A DNA stretch of 64,000 bases from the NCBI GenBank assembly GCA_963676655.2, contig CAXXKX010000003.1, positions 930,001-994,000 of the forward strand. The letters run 5' to 3'. Each line of letters starts with the position of its first letter. Position 1 is the stretch's first letter. This DNA is from G963676655 sp963676655. GTDB taxonomy: Bacteria; Verrucomicrobiota; Lentisphaeria; Victivallales; Victivallaceae. A program made the translations under genes and the position numbers. Positions 7,958 to 17,170 of this stretch are shown here, piece by piece. The notes beneath the pieces were generated by a model, which worked only from the letters and a program-made list of their open reading frames with translations, was not told the DNA's origin and ran no database searches.

Positions 7958-9730
7958 ATGAATGTGATCTTTGACTTGATCAAGGTCAAAAAAAAAGAGT
8001 TCACCGCGATGACAATTCTGGCGGCAATCGGTGCGGTAATGGCGATTGTGCCGTATTTGCTGATTTACTACATCATCAATGAATTTGTCGCAAAGGGACC
8101 TGGTGTGGAAATTGAGCTGATCGTTGAAATATTATTGTGGGCAATGGCAGCGATTCTGCTACGCTATATTTTTGTAGTATCTTCTTTTGTCTTCAGCCAT
8201 ATCGCCGCCTTTGATCTGCTGTATATGATTAGAACAAAAATCACGACTCACCTGGGAAAACTCCCCATGGGGTTTTGGTCCGAAAACAGCTCAGGCAGGG
8301 TTAGAAAGACCATTCATGAAGATGTAGAAAGAGTTGAAAATTTCGTTGCGCACCATATTCCCGACGTGATTTCGGGGACGGTTTTGCCGCTGTGTACCAT
8401 AACGGTTTTATTCTTCTATGACTGGCGGATGGCTTTGGCGACGCTGTTGCCGTTGCCAATCGGTTGGCTGATGGTCAAAATTATGTTCAGCGGTGTCGCT
8501 TCAGGCGAAAAAGACCGCAAATCAAGCTGGGAAAAGTACCACAAGGCAATTGAAGCGATGCATTCGACTATAGTCGAATACGTGCAGGGAATGCCGGTGG
8601 TCAAAGCCTTTAATATCAGTGTCGATTCGTTTGAAAGACTTAAAAACGCAGTGATGGGCTACAAGCGTTTCACGGTCAGGCTATCATGGAGCCAGGCTCC
8701 GTTTTTCGTGGTTTTTACAGCGATAGTCCTGGGAGGTGGATTGTTCATTTTTCCGGTTGCCTATTATCTGCTGCAAACCGGGAAGACAGATTTGGCTACG
8801 GTGTTGTTATTTGCAATCCTGGGTACAGGGTGTTTCAGCCAGTTTGTCAAGGTTATGTCGATTGCCGGACACTGCGAAATGATCTTTGCAGCCGGGGACC
8901 GGATTGGTACGATCCTCAATGAAAAGGTTTTGCCGGAGCCCGAAGAAGCGGTGATTCCTGCTGAATATGACATCGAGATCAAGGATTTGACATTCAGTTA
9001 CAGCTCGGATTCACCTGAGGTTTTGAAGGATATCAACGTTCGTCTTCCTGAGGCTTCGTTTACCGCAATTGTCGGGGCGAGTGGTTCGGGCAAAACCACA
9101 ATGGTGCAGTTGATTGCCAGGATGTGGGATGTGGAACAGGGCAGTATTTCAATAGGAGGGACTGATATAAAATCTATTGGAACAGCGGGACTAAACCAGA
9201 CTGTTGGAATGGTTTTTCAGAATGTCCAGATGCTGACCGACACAGTCAGGGCAAATATCTGCATGAACAAGACTGATGCTTCGATGGATGAAATTATCAA
9301 TGCCGCTAAAACCGCATGTTGCCATGATTTTATCATGTCGCTTCCGAACGGCTACGATACTGTCATTGGCGAGGGGGGCGAGGTTCACCTGAGCGGCGGC
9401 GAAAAACAACGCATATCCATTGCCAGGGTCGTTCTCAAAAATCCCCCAGTAATCCTGCTGGATGAGGCAAGCTGTTACGCTGACGCTGAAAATGAAACCA
9501 ATATTCAGAAAGCATTTTCCAGGGTTATGAAAAACAAAACCGTTGTCGTCATAGCTCACCGGCTCTCGACAATCGTCCACGCGGATAATATCCTGGTGGT
9601 CGACAAGGGCAGGATCATCGAACAGGGAACCCACAAAAAACTCCTTGATAGGAATGGCGTATACAGCAAGATGTGGCAGGCCCACACCAAAGCCAAAGGC
9701 TGGAAACTTAGCGAAATGGAGACTGTATAA
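7958..9730 (+). CDS. ABC exporter half-subunit (membrane domain fused to ATPase), first of a pair
   Basis: 590 residues: an N-terminal type IV exporter membrane domain (about 1-310, six helices) and a C-terminal nucleotide-binding domain with Walker A GASGSGKTTM (near 374), signature LSGGEKQR (near 478) and Walker B VILLDEA (near 497). After Walker B the D-loop reads SCYADAEN rather than SALD-type, a pattern like that of the YbtP/IrtA group of siderophore-associated heterodimeric ABC proteins. A strong Shine-Dalgarno (GGAGG) precedes the ATG. Its stop shares one base with the next gene's start, so the two halves are probably co-translated as a heterodimer. Substrate and direction of transport are not shown by the sequence. 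Confidence 0.88.
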   Translation: MNVIFDLIKVKKKEFTAMTILAAIGAVMAIVPYLLIYYIINEFVAKGPGVEIELIVEILLWAMAAILLRYIFVVSSFVFSHIAAFDLLYMIRTKITTHLGKLPMGFWSENSSGRVRKTIHEDVERVENFVAHHIPDVISGTVLPLCTITVLFFYDWRMALATLLPLPIGWLMVKIMFSGVASGEKDRKSSWEKYHKAIEAMHSTIVEYVQGMPVVKAFNISVDSFERLKNAVMGYKRFTVRLSWSQAPFFVVFTAIVLGGGLFIFPVAYYLLQTGKTDLATVLLFAILGTGCFSQFVKVMSIAGHCEMIFAAGDRIGTILNEKVLPEPEEAVIPAEYDIEIKDLTFSYSSDSPEVLKDINVRLPEASFTAIVGASGSGKTTMVQLIARMWDVEQGSISIGGTDIKSIGTAGLNQTVGMVFQNVQMLTDTVRANICMNKTDASMDEIINAAKTACCHDFIMSLPNGYDTVIGEGGEVHLSGGEKQRISIARVVLKNPPVILLDEASCYADAENETNIQKAFSRVMKNKTVVVIAHRLSTIVHADNILVVDKGRIIEQGTHKKLLDRNGVYSKMWQAHTKAKGWKLSEMETV

Positions 9731-11469
9731 TGAAAACTCAAAATTGGACTTTGTTAAATGCCTACAAAGGCAGGATGACCAGCATCATTGCGGGTAACAT
9801 AATCGCGAATTTTCCCCGGGGCGCTTTCAACGGGATATTGTACCTGATAATACTGAATCTCGCTGTGCCTGTTCTGAACAAGTCAGGATATGATTTTGAT
9901 TTGCTCTGGAAATATTACTGGTATTATACCACGGCGTTTGTGTTGTATATTTTGCTCGGAATAATCGGGCAGGCCAATAGTTTTGTTCAGAGCTACACTA
10001 TCGGCCCCGATGTCAGGTTGAAGCTGGGTGAAAAGTTGCGCCGCCTGTCTCTGGGTTATTTCAAAACAAACGACCCGGGCAACCTGACTTCGCGCATGTT
10101 GCATGACGTGAATAAGGCTGAAGAAACTTTTTCGCACAATCTGCCGGATTTGGTGTCGGCAGTAATCGTACCGTTGCTGCTGGGAATATTCCTTTGCTTC
10201 ATAAGCCTAAAGCTGTCTATGATTCTATTGGGAATAACGGTTTTTGCGATGCTGTTTTTCATGGCTTCGCGCAAGATCATTGAAGTTTTAGGCAAGAAGC
10301 ACCTCGAAGCCATTAGCCATGCTTCGTCGCGAATCCTTGAATACTCCAGAACCATCAAGACTTTAAAATCATTCGATATGACGGGCAGCAGTTTCAACGA
10401 GCTTGACAAGTCAATGCTTTACCTGAAGAAACTCAGTTTTCATTCGGAAGTCTGGACCGCTATCCCAATCCAGATAGCAATGATGATTCTTGATATTGGC
10501 TACCTCGCGATGCTGTTTATTGCAGTCAAAATGTGTCTGGCGGCAAGCATCACTATCCCACAAATGTTCAGTTTCGCAATTTTGGGATTTTATTTCTTTG
10601 AACCGATCAAGAAGCTTGGAATCAATTTGGTTTTGCTCCGTCACGCGGCGAATTCGACCGACAGGATTGAGGAAGTCTTTAAAACTGCTGAACCTGAATT
10701 TAAGCCTGCTCAGCAATTGCCAGATAAACACAATTTCTGCTTTGAAAATGTATCTTTCAGATACAAAGATAAAGACGTTTTGAAAAAAATAGACTGCCGA
10801 ATTCCTGAAAACTCAATGACTGCACTGGTCGGGACGTCAGGCTCAGGCAAAACTACAATGGCCAATTTGATGTCACGTTTCTGGGATGTTCAGGTCGGTA
10901 GAATTACTTACGGCGGAATTGATGTCAAGACCATACATCCGGAAGAACTTTTAGCTGATATTTCAATAGTTTTTCAGGACGTATTTTTGTTCAACGACAG
11001 CATTGCGAACAATATCAGGATCGGGAATAAAAACGCCACTAATAAACAGGTGATTGAGGCGGCGCAGCTTGCCCGATGCCATGATTTTATAATGGAATTA
11101 CCGAATGCGTATGATACCGTTGTAAGTGAGGACGGCAAAACTTTATCAGGCGGTGAGCGCCAGCGAATTTCGATAGCCCGGGCTATTTTAAAAGATGCTC
11201 CGGTCATCTTGCTGGATGAAGCTACAGCATCACTTGACCCTGAAAATGAAAACGACATCCAGGAGGCTATCAACAATCTGGTTAAGAGTAAAACCGTGAT
11301 CGTAATTGCACACAAATTCAGTACTATTGAAAAAGCCGAACAGGTTCTTGTTTTGGACAATGGGCATATCGTTGAAAGGGGTACCCACAATTCTTTGATA
11401 AAAAATAAAGGATTATACAGCAAACTCTGGCTGGCCCAACAACAAGCCGGCAGCTGGAAGATGAAATAA
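9730..11469 (+). CDS. ABC exporter half-subunit, second of a pair
   Basis: 579 residues, with the same membrane-plus-ATPase plan as its partner. Walker A is GTSGSGKTTM (near 368), the signature LSGGERQR (near 473), and Walker B plus D-loop VILLDEATASLDPEN (near 491), all canonical. The partner has the altered D-loop, so the two ATP sites may not be equivalent, as known for heterodimeric exporters. The start codon overlaps the preceding stop (TAATG). A methyltransferase gene follows after 18 bases with a good ribosome site, indicating one transcript. Confidence 0.88.
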   Translation: MKTQNWTLLNAYKGRMTSIIAGNIIANFPRGAFNGILYLIILNLAVPVLNKSGYDFDLLWKYYWYYTTAFVLYILLGIIGQANSFVQSYTIGPDVRLKLGEKLRRLSLGYFKTNDPGNLTSRMLHDVNKAEETFSHNLPDLVSAVIVPLLLGIFLCFISLKLSMILLGITVFAMLFFMASRKIIEVLGKKHLEAISHASSRILEYSRTIKTLKSFDMTGSSFNELDKSMLYLKKLSFHSEVWTAIPIQIAMMILDIGYLAMLFIAVKMCLAASITIPQMFSFAILGFYFFEPIKKLGINLVLLRHAANSTDRIEEVFKTAEPEFKPAQQLPDKHNFCFENVSFRYKDKDVLKKIDCRIPENSMTALVGTSGSGKTTMANLMSRFWDVQVGRITYGGIDVKTIHPEELLADISIVFQDVFLFNDSIANNIRIGNKNATNKQVIEAAQLARCHDFIMELPNAYDTVVSEDGKTLSGGERQRISIARAILKDAPVILLDEATASLDPENENDIQEAINNLVKSKTVIVIAHKFSTIEKAEQVLVLDNGHIVERGTHNSLIKNKGLYSKLWLAQQQAGSWKMK

Positions 11470-11487
11470 TTAAAGGGAATTGATAAT

Positions 11488-12297
11488 ATGCAAAACAAAC
11501 TTACAGGAATACCGGAAACTCTTTTGATCCCATTGTGGGCAAGGGCTTTTGAAACAGAAAGGACTGATGCCATTATTAGAGATTATAAAGCTGTGGAAAT
11601 GGTTTCAAAAATAGATTATGACTTTGCGAAATTCAAAAGATCTTGTCTTTCGCAAGTTGGCGTAAGCGTTAGAACAATGCTTTTGGACAAAGCCTCACAT
11701 GACTTTTTCAGGAAACATCCTGATGCTGTTATCATAAATCTTGGCGCCGGACTGGATACACGGTGTGAACGTTTAAGAGATTCAGATTTTTACTGCTGGT
11801 ACGATCTTGATGTGCCGGAATCGATTGCACTCAGAAAGAAATTTGTTCCCGAAGGCAACAAGAATAAGATCATCGCCAAGTCGATGTTCGACTACACCTG
11901 GATGGATGATGTAAAAACCGGAAACTTGCCTGTTTTAATTATTGCTGAGGGGTTATTTATGTATTTCCCCGAGAATGAAATTAAAAATCTGTTAATTCAG
12001 ATTATTGACCGCTTTCCAGATGCAGAAGTCCTTTTTGAAAAACTTGGTCCATTTTTAGTTGGCAAAGCCCAAAAACACGACTCTCTGAAAACAATTGAAG
12101 CGGCACCAGAATTCAAATGGGGACTTGCAAGAGGCAAAGAGATTGAGAAGTTTGACAATAGAATAGAATTTATTGAGGAATGGGAGTTTTTCAATTATTA
12201 TAAGAAACGCTGGGGATTATTTGGTTACATTGCCAGGCTGCCGCTATTAAGACGCAAATTATCCTCAAGTATTGTACATGTCAAATTTAGACGTTGA
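11488..12297 (+). CDS. class I SAM-dependent methyltransferase, leucine carboxyl methyltransferase/TcmP family
   Basis: 269 residues. The SAM motif I has the form typical of the LCM family (PF04072): IINLGAGLDTRCERL near residue 90, followed by WYDLDVPESIALRKK and the post-motif AEGLFMYFPENEI. Family members methylate carboxyl or hydroxyl groups on small metabolites or proteins. It sits immediately after the ABC pair and overlaps the next methyltransferase reading frame, so its job is probably tied to the exported compound. Which atom it methylates cannot be told. Ribosome site AAAGGGA. Confidence 0.82.
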   Translation: MQNKLTGIPETLLIPLWARAFETERTDAIIRDYKAVEMVSKIDYDFAKFKRSCLSQVGVSVRTMLLDKASHDFFRKHPDAVIINLGAGLDTRCERLRDSDFYCWYDLDVPESIALRKKFVPEGNKNKIIAKSMFDYTWMDDVKTGNLPVLIIAEGLFMYFPENEIKNLLIQIIDRFPDAEVLFEKLGPFLVGKAQKHDSLKTIEAAPEFKWGLARGKEIEKFDNRIEFIEEWEFFNYYKKRWGLFGYIARLPLLRRKLSSSIVHVKFRR

Positions 12298-12332
12298 ATT
12301 TACGAAAGATCAATCATAAAAAAAGGAAAAAC

Positions 12333-13367
12333 ATGATGAAATATCTCCCCAAAGTTGATTCAAGCATTAACGGGCTGTTCAAATTACCCTATGAGGCACT
12401 GAAATGGGAACTGATCAAGACCGCGCTGGAGTTCAAAATTTTCAATTTTCTTGCTGAACCCTCAAGTTCAGAGGAAGTAAGCGCTAAATTTTCCCTGCAC
12501 CCGGCAAACACGGAATTTTTCCTTAACGCCCTTGCCGCCCTGGGCCTCCTTGTTAAGGAAAATGGCAAGTTTAGTAATTCGTCGCTCGCGAAATCTTTTT
12601 TTTGTGAAGGGAACGATACGTCCATTGGCGAATCATTATTGTTCATGGGAAGCTGGGTGGAACCGGTGTTGAACGGAGGAATACGAGAGCGTTTGCATAA
12701 CGGACCGCCGAAAAAACAGGATATCGGAAGTGAAGATATTTGGGAAAAAGGAGCACGCGCAAGTTTAAATTTCAGCCGTTGCGGACGCGCGCAGAGGATT
12801 GCCGAGCTTGTTGCTGCCATGCCAGAATTTCCTTTATTTTCAAAAATGCTTGATTTAGGTGCGGGACCGGGCATTATCGGTATTGCTGTAGCTGCGGCAC
12901 ATCCTGGACTTGAATGCGTTCTTTTGGATCAGGCGGCGGTTTGTAAAGTTGCGGACGAAGTTATTACCGAATACGGCATGGAAGACCGAATTAAGACCAT
13001 GAAAGGCGATTATATGAAAGATTCGTTAGGAACGGATTTTGATTTTATCATGGCGAATTTTACATTGAATTTTTACCGAGACCATCTTGACGGAATTATG
13101 CGGAAAATCTTCAACGCCCTGAAACCCAAGGGTATTTTTATGGTCACTTCCGATGGACTGAGCAAGGATAAAACCGCGCCGGCGGCAAGCGTCATAAGCT
13201 GGTTGCCGACTATGTTGCAAGGTAACGATATGTCGTTTGAAACCGGCATGATCGCCCGTGCTATGCGGGATGCGGGATTTGTTTCAACCGAACAACGGAC
13301 GCTTACCAATATTGACCTGGAAGCTCATGGCCCTGTGGAAGTTATTATCGCCAGAAAAAGTGGATAG
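12333..13367 (+). CDS. SAM-dependent O-methyltransferase-like protein with winged-helix dimerisation domain
   Basis: 344 residues from ATG 12333, chosen for the AAGGAAAAAC just upstream; a TTG at 12294 overlapping the previous stop is less likely. The N-terminal ~100 residues look like the dimerisation winged helix of plant-type/acetylserotonin O-methyltransferases (WELIKTALEFKIFNFL; FFLNALAALGLLVKENGKF). The C-terminal half is a Rossmann methyltransferase with motif I MLDLGAGPGIIGIAVAAA (near 170), an acidic motif II (CVLLDQ) and GIFMVTSDG. It is the last gene of the TetR-ABC-ABC cassette. Similar proteins also occur in bacteriochlorophyll and other pathways, so the substrate is open. It ends with TAG. 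Confidence 0.82.
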   Translation: MMKYLPKVDSSINGLFKLPYEALKWELIKTALEFKIFNFLAEPSSSEEVSAKFSLHPANTEFFLNALAALGLLVKENGKFSNSSLAKSFFCEGNDTSIGESLLFMGSWVEPVLNGGIRERLHNGPPKKQDIGSEDIWEKGARASLNFSRCGRAQRIAELVAAMPEFPLFSKMLDLGAGPGIIGIAVAAAHPGLECVLLDQAAVCKVADEVITEYGMEDRIKTMKGDYMKDSLGTDFDFIMANFTLNFYRDHLDGIMRKIFNALKPKGIFMVTSDGLSKDKTAPAASVISWLPTMLQGNDMSFETGMIARAMRDAGFVSTEQRTLTNIDLEAHGPVEVIIARKSG

Positions 13368-13476
13368 GCGTATATCTGCTCTGGGCTGGGAATTTATTTT
13401 ACAATGTGGTTGCCGAATAAATGCTTACCGTGAAAACTCAATCGCCGGATTGTAATATTTCAAAGTTCTAAGGTGT

Positions 13477-13864
13477 TTAAGCAGACGTTTTTACCCCAGC
13501 CGGTTTAACCACTGGGCTGATTCCCTTTTCCTTCAACAGCCGTTTCAGCTCACGTTTACCCATATCACGTAAAGCGGCAATTTTGCCTTTAAAGGCATCA
13601 CGTGGCGAGGTTTTTCCAAGTTCCCAATGGCTGACCGAGAAGTTGCTGACTCCCAACAACGTGGCAAGTTGTGCCTGCGTAAGCCCCAGTTTTCGACGCA
13701 GTTTGATGATACTTTCGGTGGAAATACGTACCTTGCGATTAGTTGCAGGCAATGATTCGGTTTTAAGTTTCGGTGCAACTGCGGCAGGAATGCGTTTTTC
13801 CAAAACTTTGATTTTCGCATTCTGTGCCGCAATGGTTTTCCTGAGTGTGGAAACCTGTGCCTAG
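13477..13864 (-). pseudogene. XRE-type HTH protein, 3' part, separated from its start by an IS
   Basis: The frame reads AQVSTLRKTIAAQNAKIKVL (heptad-like helix), a linker, then a Cro/C1-type HTH (LRRKLGLTQAQLATLLGVSNFSVSHWELGK) and a basic tail. No ATG lies in this part; the N-terminal 27 codons are at 15596-15513, on the other side of the IS1182-like element. Joining the parts at the repeated CTAG keeps the frame across the junction, giving about 155 codons, the usual size of this small HTH family. However, the junction itself reads TAG in frame, so a second change or a complex insertion must be assumed. A shortened product from TTG 13803 is possible but would lack the helix. Confidence 0.75.
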
Positions 13865-15512
13865 CAGCCTGTCGAACTGAGACTTTCCACTTTGAAAAAT
13901 TCGTCAATATTCCGATGACTGCATTACATTTGTTTTAAATTTTTCTATCGCTTGCGCCCGGAATTGAAAAATACCAATCTCAATGCGGCGTACTTTTTTG
14001 AATACAGCTCTCCATAACCATCTTTCAGCTGTTTTGCGTCCGGATTTTCGCCAATCCGGCCGGACTTCCGCCTGAAAGTTTATGGAGCCGTTTTAAATTG
14101 TATGCGGTGGTCGCCAAATCCCATTCGATGGATACTTTATTCAGCCCCCGCAATAAGAACTCTCGAAATCCGAGTACGGTTTTGATGATTCCGAATGTCG
14201 TTTCGACCGTCTCTTTGCGCTTTTTATAGATGGCGCGTCCCTCCCGGGGTTTCAGGTGGTACGCCATTATCTCCTTGACCGAAGCGTCTTCCGGCGGCGG
14301 AACCGGCTCCGCTTTTTTCAGCAGATCCGCCACGGTTCGGTGATGGCTTTGCTTTTCCACCGCGCAGTAAACCATCGGCCCATTGGCGTTCTCGACCTCA
14401 GATACCGCTTTTTCACTGAAATAGCCGGTATCGGCGCAAGCCGTGTCGACCTGACGGATGGCCGGATCGACGCTCATCACCCCGGTCACCAGTTCCTGTT
14501 TGTCATTGGCGTGCGCGGTAGCATATTGCCCCACAACCAACATGCTGCCTTCCGTATCCACCGCCGCCTGGGCATTCTAGGCCTGTTCATAATGCTTGCC
14601 GTTTCCGGTTTTCATTATCCGGCTTTCCTCATCGGTAAAGTTAAACTGCATATCGTCCGACGGGGTTCCCGACGGCGGCTGCGGGTCTTTGCCCTTCGGT
14701 TTTTTCCGGCTTCCCGCTGCTTTTCCCGCCTGGCTTTTTTCGCTTCGTACTCCTGTTGTTTTTCCTCTCTTGCTTCCGCGTAACGTTCTTCCATAACGCG
14801 GCGCGCCCGTTCCAGCGCCGCTTTCCGATCCTCCCGGCGCTTGATTTCGTCCGGCAGTGACAGACCGTCGTCCAACGGCGCGCTGTCGGCCTCATCCGCC
14901 TTGCGAACCAGCGCCTCAATCTCCTTTTCCAGCTCGGCAATCATCTCGTCGGCCCGCTTGTAACTCACCGCCGCGTGCTTGCTCGCATTGGCCTTGATCT
15001 TGGTGCCATCAATGCTGATGCCGCCGATTTTTTTAAGGTGCCCAAGCTCCCGACCCAGCATCAATACTTTAGCGAACGCCTCTTTGAACGCAACCCGGTT
15101 TTTCAGTCGGAAAGCGCAAATCGTGTCGTGATCGGGATGCCATTGTCCGCCGCAAATATAGCGGGCCGCTATATCATTATACCTGGCATGTTCGATTTCA
15201 CGGGAGGAAAAACGCTTCGTCGCATAGCAGTAGATCAACAACGCCAGCATCATTTTCGGAGGGTACTGAGCACTGCCGCTGCCGCGCTCGTTAATCTCGA
15301 ATCCTTTTATATCCAGCATTTCCACCGCTTCCACGATAAAATGCACCATGCTGTCTTCTGAAATCCATTCCCGCAAATCCGGCGGGAACATCATCGGCGT
15401 ATCCCGGTCTACCGTCACAAACTTCGCTGCCATCAATCAATCCTTTTTGACCTTAATATACCACTCCTGGCTAATTATGCACTTGGCGCTTCGAACAAAG
15501 TCCGACAGGCTG
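13865..15512 (-). mobile_element. IS1182-like insertion sequence, 1648 bp
   Basis: The left end starts CAGCCTGTCGAAC and the right end, read inward, starts CAGCCTGTCGGAC: 12 of 13 terminal bases are inverted repeats. CTAG is present on both outer sides (13861-13864 and 15513-15516) and could be a 4-bp target duplication; because CTAG is itself a palindrome it could instead be part of the ends. It carries one transposase gene, which is damaged. It interrupts a small HTH gene. Confidence 0.85.
14025..15433 (-). pseudogene. IS1182-family transposase, disrupted by frameshift and stop
   Basis: ATG 15433 has AAAGGA upstream. The N-terminal DUF772-type domain (MVHFIVEAVEMLDIKGFEIN; RFSSREIEHARYNDIAARYI) and the DDE domain start (GGISIDGTKIKANASKH) are clear, followed by a charged helical insertion. 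At 14699-14705 the frame must move by -1 to reach the conserved continuation FTDEESRIMKTGNGKHYEQA. A TAG (14579-14577) then stands where a Tyr is expected before NAQAAVDTEGSMLVVGQY. The remaining 178 residues contain YKKRKETVETTFGIIK, near the last catalytic Glu. The shift point is A AAA AAC in the reading frame, a classic slippery heptamer, but with the TAG the copy is probably dead. Confidence 0.85.
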
Positions 15513-15596
15513 CTAGAGCGGTTTTAATGCGGCTTTGGCTTCTTTCCTGGCAAGGCGGCAAATTTCACTGTTTAAAACTTTTTTGATGTCCGGCAT
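15513..15596 (-). pseudogene. XRE-type HTH protein, 5' part
   Basis: ATG 15596 is preceded by CGAGGAATCC, a good ribosome site. The 27 codons MPDIKKVLNSEI, CRLARKEAKAALKPL match the conserved N-terminus of a family of small coiled-coil plus HTH proteins. They end in TAG exactly at the IS1182-like insertion; the rest of the gene is at 13864-13477. Confidence 0.7.
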
Positions 15597-15802
15597 ATTG
15601 GATTCCTCGTTATTTCAGAATTAATATTGTAACCATATTTGTTATGCCGCCAATTGTCAAGTATTTATCGCTATATTATTTCCACTAACAAAAAGGAAGA
15701 CTTTTTCGTGCCGTTTTTTTGCCAATTACTAATCTATTCTTCTTGCCGAAGCCATAAATATTGCTAATTTACTAATGGTTAATTTTACAAAGGAAATGAA
15801 AG

Positions 15803-16075
15803 ATGCAATCAGAAGTTAACGTGGAAAGCCTGCGGGATCAGCTAAAAGAACTCGGGCATGTCTACACAATAGAACGGGAAAATCTGTTAAATATTATTTA
15901 CTCCATGGAAGGGCCATACTCCATAAGCGAGCTTTTTCGGGAAGCGCGTAAACAAGATGCCATCCATGCAAAATCAACGATTTTCCGTAATATGAATATC
16001 TTTCTCAAATCCGGTTTTATAAAGAAATTCGAAGATTCCGGGAAACGGAAAAAATATGAGACGAATTATCTATAA
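15803..16075 (+). CDS. Fur-like winged-helix protein lacking the C-terminal metal/dimer domain
   Basis: 90 residues with a ribosome site (AAAGGAAATGAAAG). The sequence follows the N-terminal DNA-binding half of Fur/PerR proteins: LRDQLKELGHVYTIERENLLNIIY, then YSISELFREARKQ, then the recognition helix STIFRNMNIFLKSGFIKKFE and a short wing. Normal Fur proteins have about 140 residues; the His/Cys-rich metal-binding and dimerisation half is absent and the frame ends cleanly. It may be a monomeric small DNA-binding protein or a truncated relic. A truncated HU-like gene follows after 23 bases. Confidence 0.65.
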   Translation: MQSEVNVESLRDQLKELGHVYTIERENLLNIIYSMEGPYSISELFREARKQDAIHAKSTIFRNMNIFLKSGFIKKFEDSGKRKKYETNYL

Positions 16076-16098
16076 ATTATAAAAGGAAATTTCTGATT

Positions 16099-16215
16099 AT
16101 GTCAATGACCAAGCACGATCTGGCGATAAAAGCAGCTAAAGTAGCAGGCCTTACCCAAAGAGATGTTGTAAAAACTGCTCAGATGATCCTGGGTGGAATT
16201 GTGGATAAAATATAG
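16099..16215 (+). CDS. truncated HU/IHF-like protein (38 residues)
   Basis: MSMTKHDLAIKAAKVAGLTQ... aligns with the N-terminal helix-turn-helix of the two full HU proteins in this window (MTKRDIVVKIAKETGVIQ) and stops at TAG 16213-16215 before the beta-arm that contacts DNA. AAAAGGAAAT upstream is a fair ribosome site. The following bases do not continue the HU sequence in another frame as far as I can see, so the rest was lost. It is probably a relic. Confidence 0.55.
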   Translation: MSMTKHDLAIKAAKVAGLTQRDVVKTAQMILGGIVDKI

Positions 16216-16286
16216 TCGATTTCTTGAAAAGTAAATCATTATCGGTTATTTTATAAAATTTAATAGATTACATACAGGAAAAACAT

Positions 16287-17108
16287 ATGGCTAATCGACA
16301 TTTCGGCAAACTGGGAGATGTCTGGAAACACCTGATTCTTGCCGAGATTTTACAGAACAACCCTCCGGGGCAGTACTGGGAAACTCATGCCGGTTCGGCG
16401 TATTATGATTTAATTACAGATTCTACTCGAAAACATGGCGTTATTCAATTTATAAAACGTGCCGGCAATTTTTCGCCGCTCAACAAATGTGCATACTTGA
16501 AAGTGCTGCAATCATTACCAGGGAAGTATCCCGGTTCGGTTGCACTTGCAATGCGTATTATTGGCAACCATGCCCGTTATACTCTATGTGATACAGATCC
16601 CGCCAGCGCAGAAAATCTTAAGCAGGAATCAGCATCTCTGGATGCGCAGATTTTGATCGAAGACGGGATGACAGCAATTTGCCGACAAGCAAGCGTAACA
16701 ACAGCCCCTGGCAACATTCTGGTTTGCATTGATCCGTATGACCCGTTTGAGCGTGCAGTGCAAAACAGTCCGAATTCCGTAGAATTAGCTATTTCTTTGG
16801 CACGAGCTGGTTTTCGGGTGTTTTACTGGTACGGTTACGATAATATCAAACAGCGCGGCTGGGTTTGCGATTCTATTGCTGACAAAGTGCCCGATGGATG
16901 TCACTGGTGCGGAGATTTTCAGGTACCCGCAGCATTCATTTATCCTGAAAATTCCGGTTTATGGGGCGGTGGCGTTTTGTTGCTTAACACCAATGAAGAA
17001 GAGAAACAGACTGCTCAACATCTTTCATTGGCATTGGAAAAACTCATGTGCGACGATGTTTTTCCAGGCAATGCCCCTGAACGATTGTTGTTTGCATCTT
17101 TATTATAA
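16287..17108 (+). CDS. RlmJ-like N6-adenine methyltransferase
   Basis: 273 residues. The N-terminus ANRHFGKLGDVWKHLILAEIL and YWETHAGSAYYDL match the RlmJ family, which methylates A2030 of 23S rRNA. The motif ICIDPYDPF-like stretch (VCIDPYDPFE near 150) takes the position of the D/N-P-P-Y/F active-site motif but reads D-P-Y-D, so catalysis may differ from E. coli RlmJ. The family includes shorter diverged members of unproven function, and I would not assign the rRNA target with certainty. It appears to stand alone, with ribosome site ACAGGAAAAAC. Confidence 0.65.
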   Translation: MANRHFGKLGDVWKHLILAEILQNNPPGQYWETHAGSAYYDLITDSTRKHGVIQFIKRAGNFSPLNKCAYLKVLQSLPGKYPGSVALAMRIIGNHARYTLCDTDPASAENLKQESASLDAQILIEDGMTAICRQASVTTAPGNILVCIDPYDPFERAVQNSPNSVELAISLARAGFRVFYWYGYDNIKQRGWVCDSIADKVPDGCHWCGDFQVPAAFIYPENSGLWGGGVLLLNTNEEEKQTAQHLSLALEKLMCDDVFPGNAPERLLFASLL

Positions 17109-17170
17109 GTTTGAGTTCTGTTGCGGTACAAAAAAACTTAAAAACATACTAACTTTTTCTGCAAAAATAA

